Below the pieces are notes generated by a model. It ran no database searches, had not been told where the DNA came from, and saw only the letters and a program-made list of their open reading frames with translations. A DNA stretch of 64,000 bases from Fomitopsis serialis. Lineage: Eukaryota > Basidiomycota > Agaricomycetes > Polyporales > Fomitopsidaceae. The DNA lies in assembly GCF_022376445.1 (NCBI RefSeq), contig NW_025954969.1:62001-126000 (forward strand), in the 5' to 3' direction. Made by a program: the position numbers and the translations under genes. Positions 55,591-64,000 of this stretch are shown piece after piece (within the stretch, counting starts at the first letter, position 1; each line of letters begins with the position of its first letter).

Positions 55591-56876
55591 TCACCGCGGC
55601 TCAATCGATTTGAGCGTAGAGAGTATGTACACTTCAGTGCTGTTCGAAGAAATCTCTGTGGAATGCTTTGTCCCGCAGATGTCAGGTCAGGAGGCAAAGA
55701 TAGGACGCGCGGAGGCACTCACCGCCTGGGATCACCGCACTGGAGTACATGACGAGCGTGATAGGTACCAATGAAGCGGGCGTGTGCGTGGACCCACGCT
55801 CGATGTCTGGTTCCCATGTCGAGAGGATCTTTTCCGAGTAGGCCTCCCAGTCCTCTTGTTCCTCGTCCGACAGTTCCTTTTGCCGCGTTTCAGTGTGGCA
55901 TCGCATGCCCAGACCGGTGCCGAACTCGCGGAACGCGAGGCGGTAGGCTCTGGACTGGTCGTAGTAGCCGTCCTCGAAAAGGACACCTGATGCAAGCGGT
56001 GTTTCAATCAACCACTCGCACTCGGCCCTCGATCCCAATGTACGCACGAGTGCAGATCGCAGCGCGGTTGGTGAGCTGCGTCGCCCACTCCTCTTCCCCT
56101 TCGAGCCAATGCGCGGTCCACAGCGTCATACCGAGGTCGAGCGGGTCGTCCGAGAGAGACTGCCTCCACTTCGTGTCCACTATCTTCTTATACTCTCTGA
56201 CCTCCTGCGCAAGCACGCTCGGGTCCGCCTTGTTCGTGCGCTGGAGCAGGCCATACACCACGTATCCGTCGATGGGGTCGAGGTTCCCCTCCGAACGCAC
56301 CACGGGCCTACTAAGGTCGACGCTCATCTTCCAGCACATCCGCGGGCGCTCCGCGTCCCTGTCGCGCACGAACCGTGGGTGGACCGCCTGCGCGAGCTCG
56401 ACCGCGAGGGCGTTGTATCGCGGGTCGCGCGCCGCGAGCGACATGCGGTTCAGCGCGAACATCCAGAGGGTGAGGTAGTGGTAGTACTGCCCGTCGCCGT
56501 CCCCGCTCGGGTCGTCCTCGTCGCTTGCCTTGCCGATGCGGAGGCCGCCCCGGAGCGGGTGCGCGTCCGTCGCGCCGGGGAGGCGCCGCGTGCCGTCGCG
56601 CGTGCGTCCGAGGACGTCGTGCACGCGGGCGATGAGCCGGGCGGCTAGGGTCGTGTACGTCGGATTGTGAGCGAGCGTGCCGAGGGTGATGAGGTTGAGG
56701 ACGCCGAAGGCGTCAGTCCAGAGGTATCGCCCGCGGTGTCCCTCCGCCATCGGCGGAGGAATCCATGAAGATGCTTGTGCGGGGGAGAGCTGGGCAAACG
56801 GCCCGTAGACCGTCTGCATTGCCTTCATGCATTTGGGGATCGAGTCTGCCAAGCGGCGGGTAGCTGCAGCAGACAT
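55591..56876 (-). CDS. Six-hairpin-glycosidase-like protein
   Basis: Exons 56876..56048, 55986..55723 and 55655..55591 give 385 aa. The second intron end is uncertain: using a later AG at 55654 gives a 370-aa protein ending 'DFFEQH'. The long first exon has 'HRGRYLWTDAFGVLNLITL', 'YYHYLTLWMFALNRMSLA', 'DPIDGYVVYGLLQRT' and 'DDPLDLGMTLWTAHWLEG'. This is the alternating aromatic/helical pattern of the (alpha/alpha)6 six-hairpin glycosidase superfamily, present in fungi as an uncharacterised family. After a 61-nt intron comes 'VLFEDGYYDQSRAYRLAFRE'. There is no signal peptide, so it is probably cytosolic. Substrate unknown. The fold assignment comes from family resemblance and the catalytic residues are not identified. 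Confidence 0.72.
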
Positions 56877-57821
56877 TTGACGGGTGTGGCGGTTCGAGGT
56901 GGTTGACTCGGGGTAGTTATGGCAATCTACAGAAATGCGTAGGCAGTACTGCTATGTGTGGTGTCAAATTACAACGGTGTGTTCATCTATGACATACTTA
57001 CCTGTCTGGTGGTATGAGTAGCTCAACAAACTCAGACTCTAATTGACCCGCGAAGCGCTGGACCCACTCTTCCTCATGACGTCGATGGTTTGAGCACCCT
57101 ACTTATGACATGTAAGGACCCACTTGCTCGCTGACATTTCCATAATTTATGTTTGCATCTGATTGAATGAGTTCATTTGTGCCCCTGGTCCGCCTCCGGA
57201 TGCTTCTAGGCCGCAATTGCTGCATCGTCGAGATGCCAGGACGAGCCTGAGCGATACCCAACCTAAGAGAGCGAAAACATCTCAACATCAGAATAGTTCT
57301 GTAAGAGAGAATTGAACGCTTACAAGCTTTCTCATGCTCTCGGGATATTCAATCGGTGCGCAGGCTTGGGGGTGCCTACGTTCAGTACACTCAGTACACT
57401 CGGGACTGACTCCAGCGACCCGGACAGTGCTCCGTAGTCCAAGTCCATACATATCAACTGCGCACGCGCCGACCGTGTCAATCATGATACCCAAGTCTTG
57501 CGCCCAAGCACATGAGACGCAGCGCGATGTATAATGTAGCACCCAGCAGATGTATTGTCCAGTCACAGAGCAATACCACGGTAGGTTAACAGGTAGCACA
57601 GACCGTGATTCGGATGGCACTCACGTGATTAGCTGCTCTACCCAACACTCAAGCGTCAAGCCGCTGCTCAGTCTCGCTGCCGACTCTCATTGTCAGTTAT
57701 ACAACGGATTCAATTCGACCGCCTTAAAACCTCTGTGGTCACAAAAGTCTTCCTTGTAGTCTCTACTCGACCGTTCCTTTGCATCTGAAACAAAAGCTCT
57801 ATCTGAGGTCCCTCCGCAAAT
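56877..57821. promoter_or_regulatory. Divergent intergenic region
   Basis: 945 bp between the six-hairpin gene (-) and ISY1 (+). A short direct repeat TCAGTACACTCAGTACACTC lies near 57383-57402. No gene seen. Confidence 0.4.
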
Positions 57822-59035
57822 ATGGTAAGGTCGTATTCTTCGGAAAGCCGGGACATGCTGACGCGCCTCCACACCACAGGCACGTAATGAAGAGAAGGCG
57901 CAGTCCATGCTGTATCGGTTTCGCGAGGCCCAAGCCGCAGAGCTGGGTCTCGGGACGCGGGCGGACCGACGACCGCGAATGGCGAGCGCGTGCAAGAGTC
58001 TGCGGGAGTGCGAGCGGTGGCGAGGAGAGATTCTGCGGGAAATTAGTCGCAAGGTGTCAAAAATCCAGGATGGTGAGTATCGTTGTGTATGCTGCCTTTA
58101 GAGAGGTTAATCAGAGTTGGCATGCAGCTGGTCTGACGGACTACGAGGTCCGCGACCTGAATGACGAGATCAACAAGTTGATGAGGGAGAAGCGGCATTG
58201 GGAGAACCAGATTGTCGCGCTTGGTGGTGCGAATTACAGGCGAAATGTGGCCATGGTGGATGACGATGGGAAGGAGGTGCCCGGGACAAAGGGATACAAG
58301 TGCGTCTCAATGTGGTTCCCACATTGAGACGTCGCTAAAGGACACGCTTTCTCTTCAGGTACTTCGGACGGGCGAAGGAACTCCCCGGAGTGAAGGAGCT
58401 CTTCACGAGCAAAAAGAAGGAAGAGGATGAAGAGAACCAGGCACAAAGCTACTACAAGAAGTTCACGAATCAGGGGCCGTCATACTTCGGTGACCTGGAT
58501 GAGCAGGATGGCAATCTGCTAGAGTATGAGATGCACGCGGAGGAGGAGGGTGAGCTGTCTCTATTCCCCTGGCATAGCGCAGCGGTTGACTCTCCTGTCC
58601 TGCAGAATGGGAAGATGCATATCAACATCTACGAACAGTACTAGGGCTATCAGCAGACGAGCCGATACCCAAAATCCCGCGTTCGTCCAACAAGGTCGCG
58701 ACAATAGCCATCTCAGATGACTCAGCAACACCAGCACCACACCATCCGACACTAAACGAAAAGCTCCAGACGAGGATGTCGAGATGGCTGCGAACGGCGA
58801 CGCGGACGAGCCCGCAAAGAGGGCACGGACAGATGGTCAAGCACAAGAGGGAGCAGATGCTTCAGCGGTCGATCCGCGAGAGGCCGCGGCCGCGTTTGCG
58901 CGTGCTACAGCAGCGTTCATCCCCTTCCTCTCACAGGAGGAGCTGCTTCCGCCGAAGATGCCCACAAGGGAGGAAATGGAGACGTTCCTTCTTGGCCTCC
59001 GGAAAAAGGCCCTGGTAGAGGAGTATTTCGGCTAA
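57822..59035 (+). CDS. ISY1: Pre-mRNA-splicing factor ISY1
   Basis: Exons 57822..57824, 57880..58072, 58128..58299, 58359..58549, 58606..58684, 58726..59035 (315 aa). ISY1 is a component of the NTC/Prp19-associated spliceosome that stabilises the catalytic centre. The first coding exon is only the ATG; splicing gives 'MARNEEKAQSMLYRFREAQA', the universal ISY1 start. Then come 'CERWRGEILREISRKVSKIQ', 'YEVRDLNDEINKLMREKRHW', 'YFGRAKELPGVKELF' and 'LSADEPIPKIPR'. A Lys/Arg-rich segment leads to the C-terminal 'FLLGLRKKALVEEYFG'. The last intron (58685..58725, 41 nt, weak donor GTCCAA) is inferred from the frame. Intron 3 contains a long hairpin beginning 3 nt from its 5' splice site. Confidence 0.9.
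58303..58331 (+). other. 13-bp hairpin at the 5' splice site of an ISY1 intron
   Basis: Perfect inverted repeat with arms 58303-58315 and 58319-58331 (CGTCTCAATGTGG and its complement) around the loop TTC. The arms start at intron position +4 of the 59-nt intron 58300..58358, so folding would overlap the donor GTGCGT. Confidence 0.85.
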
Positions 59036-59914
59036 CTATCGGTGCTTTGGTGCGATCGTGTACGATAGGGTGTGTTCGTTCCCCTTTCAATACTCCGTCC
59101 GATAGGAGATTTCCTGTAAGCGGGTCGTGCGAGCTGTACGATGAGGGCAAGGGGCATGCCTAAGGCTCGACTGTCCGAGGATCATAGACTCGCAGCTATA
59201 TTCGACTTCCCGACACAGCAAATGAGCATCACCACATCCTGTGTTTCATCGTCCTGTTCTCGATCGCGTGACTGAGGGTTTGCAATGCATGCTAAGAGGT
59301 CCGGCGCAGAGATAACCAGGATAAGGAGACTTTCGACTTTGAGCACGATTCAAGCGGATGGTTCGACGTTGTCAATCATACGCCCGAGTTGCGTTGCTCT
59401 TGTGGTGATCACCAGGGAGACAAGCTCTTGTCGAGGATGACAATAAGATCGCGCCTGAGACGAGGTTACTTATAAAATTAAGAACAATAAGTTAAAAAGC
59501 AACCTTATCAAGCTTGTAAGCTCTATAAGCCGTTGGTAAGGAGAGTCAGTACAAAAGGGCCTTGTATGGTCGCGCTTACAAAATATTCCGTTTATCAGAC
59601 GGGGGCTGTTCGAGTAAGCAGACCAAACAGAGCCATAACAGCCAAACAAGCCGCAATCGCTCCGGTACGCATCCTTACCTCCATCCACCATCTCGCAGTC
59701 ACCCTTTACATTGTGAGTTCTCTTCATCCTCATCGTCGTCGAGAGTGTCCGCTAACGGTCTTGCAATCGCTTTCCTACGTGGTATTGTTGTCTTTGCCGT
59801 CGTCCGTCGCGTCGCCGGACGTCTCTCGTCATCGCACCCCATCTCGCACGATCTGGCCGATCTTGCTCTCTTCCACAGTTTTACGACCCCCTCTCACCCT
59901 AGAGACTGTCTATA
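59036..59914. promoter_or_regulatory. Intergenic region upstream of UBC4
   Basis: 879 bp without a gene. The last 200 bp are C/T-rich, as is usual before highly expressed fungal genes. Nothing else recognised. Confidence 0.4.
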
Positions 59915-60620
<706 letters not shown>

Positions 60621-61136
60621 CAGCGTCGGGTCTTTCAGAGCCAGGGATATTGATGACGAGCATGTGTGGTTGTACGATGCCTTGACTGTTTAGCTCTGTG
60701 TATAATCAACAAGTCCGATGCATGACTGAATCACGACGACATCTGGGTCTCTATTTACTGTCTTGTGTGCAATCTTGTGAATACTTGCATCCGTTGGAAT
60801 CAATGCTGGAGTGTAAGTAAGGCTCGGTTGATCCTATCCGAGTCGAAATGCCGGTTCGAGAGCTCGGCGACCGGTTACCCGGGATCAGCGATACATATGC
60901 ATCTACTGATGCTTTTGTTTCTGGTCGTGCTTACCGACTGTTACTCGCCTCTACTGTGCATTGTATGCCGACTTCATAGTGTTGGTAACCAATCGCAAGG
61001 CGACCATTTTCGCCGTCGGGTTTACTCGGTGCTCCCACGTGAAACCGTCACCTACATCATCGCCGTTGGCTCTGGTAGCGTCTCACTCTCCTTTCTCATC
61101 GACCTCCTTCTCTTCTCCAAAGCGTCTCTCTAGAAG
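60621..61136. promoter_or_regulatory. Intergenic region upstream of KGD2
   Basis: 516 bp. A pyrimidine-rich tract (61080-61131, repeated CTC/TTC) precedes the KGD2 start, a common fungal core-promoter feature. No gene seen. Confidence 0.4.
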
Positions 61137-63776
61137 ATGCTGTCAAGACAGATTATTGCTCTCGCTCGCGGGCGGGCTCTCCGCGCCGATGCAGCGGCCG
61201 TTTCCAGAGGATGGTGCGTATGTCCGTTGCGCGCGCGCGGTGCTCGTGGTGACAAGTGTACCTATTCCGCAGGAAAGTCGCGACGGCGTACTCAAGACGC
61301 GCGCAGTTCCACTCGACGAAACTCGTTGAAGGTGAGCGGGTCACGGTGTTGTGCGACGCGTCGATCGTGCTCATACATCGCCTGCAGCCGAGACGGTCAA
61401 GGTGCCCCAGATGGCCGAGTCCATCTCGGAGGGCACCCTCAAGACGTGGTTGAAGCAGGTGGGGGACAGCGTAGCGCAGGACGAGGAGGTTGCGACCATT
61501 GAGACTGACAAGGTATGTTGTCGTACTCCGTCCTGCGTCCTGCTTTGTGCTGCGGTCTGTCCGTCTGCCCTCGTTGGCGACGCGGGTGTACGTCTCTTAC
61601 GATGCCGGTGACGCCATGGCGTGGAGGTGTGCGAGGGTCACTACGATCCAGCTTTGATCCCCCACGGGGTGTATGCGAGTCCAACATGATCTGCAAAGAG
61701 CATGGTCACTGCTACTCTACACCCTTCCAAGGCTCTCGTGCTCTCCAGACGGGAATCGATGGAAGTGCTTCCTGGTGGAGTGGTCTCTCGCGGCTTACCT
61801 GTGCATGTCCGACGGTCACCGGGGAACTGGTATATGGTTGCGGACGGCGAGAACGGGAGCTATGAGGTGTGCAGAAGGTGCTCGGTTAGCTTACCTCACG
61901 GGGGCCAAGCACACTGCATTAATCTCGGCTGCCGGCGCCCGTTCTCTCTTTCGGGAGTTCGGTGCGTTGCACGCTGTTCGTGGTACAGCGTATGTTGACC
62001 TCCGGTTATACGCGGAGAAGCCTCAGTCGCATCTGGACACATTGGTCGTCTGGAGAGTTACAGCGATCGAGGCCGGCTGGGACCGCCTATGCCTTAGGCA
62101 AATTCCCAGATAACGTACCCTTGAGGGCTAAGGGACATGCGCACGTTGGCCTCTCAGTCTGGCTCAGCGAGCTCGTACAACGCACGAAGCCAATGACTGC
62201 TCCAAAGAGGTTACTGTTGGCACGCAGTCGGACCCTGCATCCGATACGACCTGCAAATGCCAGGTAGCGTCGCATTGAGATCCGATGTCCAGCTTTAATG
62301 AAAACAACTGGCTGTCTCGGATACGCATTGTTTGCGAATGACACATGCCCGTCTGATCTAACCTGATCTATTTGCTCGCAGATCGACGTGTCCGTGAACG
62401 CACCCACAGCGGGTACCATCACGGAACACCTTGCAAACGAGGAGGACACGGTGGCTGTTGGCCAGGATCTGTTCAAGATCGAACCCGGTGAGGGTGGTGC
62501 GGCGCCGCAGGGTAAGAAGCCGGAGGAGCCGGAGGCTGCTCCGCCGAAAGAGAAGGAGGACAAGGCGGAGCCCAAGGACCAGCAGGTCGAGAAGAGCCTG
62601 CCAGAGCCGCCAGAACCGGCGCCGTCCGACGTGCGTGCGAAGGACACAGCTGGCGTGCAGGAGGGCCATGAGAAGAAGGACGTGAAGGAGACGTCGAAAC
62701 CCGCGCCGCCGGCGAAGGGCAAGGGGGAGAAGGAGAAGCCCGCGCCAGCACCGCGGGTCGCGGGGGCACGGACGGAGACGCGGGTGAAGATGAGCCGGAT
62801 GCGGCAGCGCATTGCGGAGCGGCTGAAGGAGTCGCAGAACGCGGCGGCGTCGCTGACGACGTTCAACGAGATCGACATGCACAGCCTGATGGAGATGCGG
62901 AAGAAGTACAAGGACGAGGTGATGAAGACGCACGACGTGAAGCTTGGGTTCATGAGCGCGTTCGCGCGCGCGTCGTGCCTCGCGCTGAAGGAGATCCCGA
63001 ACGCGAACGCGGCCATCGAGGGCGACGAGATCGTGTACCGCGACTACGTTGACCTCAGCGTCGCGGTCGCGACCCCCAAGGGCCTCGTCACGCCCGTCGT
63101 GCGGAATGCGGAGAACATGAACTTCGTCGAGATCGAGAAGGAGATTGCTTCGTTGGGCAAGAAGGTGCGTAGTCTGCGTATGTTCGATGTATGAGTGGCG
63201 ACTGAGGATGGTTGTGCAGGCCCGCGACGGCAAGCTCACGCTCGAGGACATGTCGGGCGGCACCTTCACTATGTAAGACACTTACTCATCCATCTGGTTG
63301 CTTACTGACCCCCGGCTCAGCTCTAATGGCGGAGTCTTCGGCTCCCTCTATGGTACACCCATCATCAACTTGCCGCAAGCTGCTGTGCTTGGTAAGTCGC
63401 CGTTCCCGCATCCTCGCCTTGGCGATCGCGGGGGGGCAAGCCGCCCCGGATCGACTGGTCTGAGTTGATTGGATGTGGCTGACCGGATGCACGCAGGCAT
63501 GCACACGATCAAGGAGCGCCCGGTCGTGGTCGACGGCCAGATTGTGATCCGCCCGATCATGGTCGTCGCGTTGACGTACGACCACCGGCTGCTCGACGGG
63601 CGGGAAGCGGTCACCTTCCTCGGTGCGTGTCTACCGACCACCCTTCCGGTGCCTAACTGACTTCGCGTGTTTCTGCGCTTCGCTTGTTTGCTTGTTCTCC
63701 AACCACTGTGTTCTGGCATGGTACAGTCAAGGTGCGGGACTATCTCGAGGATCCCCGCAAGATGCTCCTCGCCTAG
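61137..63776 (+). CDS. KGD2: Dihydrolipoyllysine succinyltransferase, E2 of 2-oxoglutarate dehydrogenase
   Basis: Exons 61137..61213, 61273..61331, 61388..61512, 62382..63164, 63220..63272, 63321..63391, 63497..63622, 63727..63776 (447 aa). It transfers the succinyl group to CoA in the mitochondrial TCA cycle. The N-terminus is a mitochondrial presequence rich in Arg/Ala ('[20 protein letters not shown]' to 'FHSTKLVE'). The lipoyl domain (about aa 46-120) has the lipoyl lysine K87 in 'IETDKIDV', exactly at the exon 3/4 junction. A Pro/Lys/Glu-rich linker (aa 120-200) follows, with no E3-binding domain, as in other 2-oxoglutarate E2s. The catalytic domain starts '[20 protein letters not shown]' and has the active-site 'DHRLLDG' (H419, D423). 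The third intron is 869 nt, far longer than the rest. Confidence 0.95.
61513..62381 (+). other. Unusually long KGD2 intron (869 nt)
   Basis: Donor GTATGT and acceptor CGCAG are normal. Every other intron of this gene is 48-105 nt. It interrupts the codon after the lipoyl lysine. I see no gene or transposon in it, only chance frames. Confidence 0.75.
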
Positions 63777-64000
63777 AGCCCGGGACTCCAGCGCACACCG
63801 CTCTAGGCCGTGTGTGTCTCATCCGAGACTCACGCACGCACGGCCGGTGTGGTGTACGACGCTCTGTTTCTCGCTCTGGCCGTGAGACGGGAACGCCTCC
63901 TACGGACCTATCCTATTCTGCGCATCCGATGTTCACAAGCGTGCTGTAATGTTCCCAACGCCTGCGACTTCGCTATACAATACTTTATTACCTTTGGCTC

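Noticed and set aside
55987..56047. Frameshift in the six-hairpin-glycosidase-like gene
   Set aside because: A 61-nt intron with donor GTGCGT and acceptor ATCAG joins 'AAICTR' to 'VLFEDGYYD' in phase.
56109..56648. 179-residue plus-strand ORF opposite the six-hairpin gene
   Set aside because: Antisense shadow; composition is that of a complementary GC-rich frame.
58685..58725. Frameshift in ISY1
   Set aside because: A 41-nt GT-AG intron fits the phase. The donor is weak, but other introns in the window are also only 43-46 nt.

Overview
The window is nuclear DNA of a filamentous fungus, most likely an agaricomycete basidiomycete. Genes are dense and cut by many short introns (mostly 41-70 nt, GT-AG with a few GC-AG). 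The protein families also fit: a GT69/CAP59 mannosyltransferase, basidiomycete-type Zn2Cys6 regulators, an NRPS-like adenylation enzyme and F-box families. A polypore-like origin is only a guess. All gene models were assembled by hand from reading frame, splice sites and family conservation.

Layout. 1-9.4 kb: the N-terminal part of the GPI-transamidase subunit PIG-S (-), a 2074-residue SNT1/NCoR-type double-SANT corepressor with an RS-like region (+), the parvulin PIN4 (-) and a tiny membrane protein (+). 9.4-13 kb: gene-poor, with two antisense poly(A) ends of a retroelement-like repeat. 13-24.8 kb: three paralogous Zn2Cys6 regulators (+,-,-) with nearly identical exon structures. 24.8-30.9 kb: gene-poor, holding a 925-bp element with 28-bp terminal inverted repeats. 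30.9-39.3 kb: an F-box protein, the ribosome-recycling ATPase ABCE1/RLI1 (with an apparent 1-base deletion), a small membrane protein and a secreted type-B carboxylesterase. 39.9-46.8 kb: two convergent copies of an F-box-like gene flanking a CAP59-type mannosyltransferase. 47.5-51.3 kb: a 1126-residue protein with three tandem alpha/beta repeats, TPR-like helices, two CCCH zinc fingers and an acidic tract. 51.6-56.9 kb: a stand-alone adenylation-domain enzyme with a frameshifted N-terminus and a six-hairpin-glycosidase-like protein. 57.8-64 kb: housekeeping genes ISY1, UBC4-type E2 and KGD2.

Functional links. The ends of the window are mostly conserved housekeeping genes (GPI anchoring, chromatin, ribosome recycling, splicing, ubiquitin, TCA cycle). 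The middle is accessory and duplication-rich. The strongest candidates for something undescribed are the triple-repeat/TPR/CCCH protein, the regulator cluster with its stop-free introns, and the inverted F-box-like pair around the mannosyltransferase.
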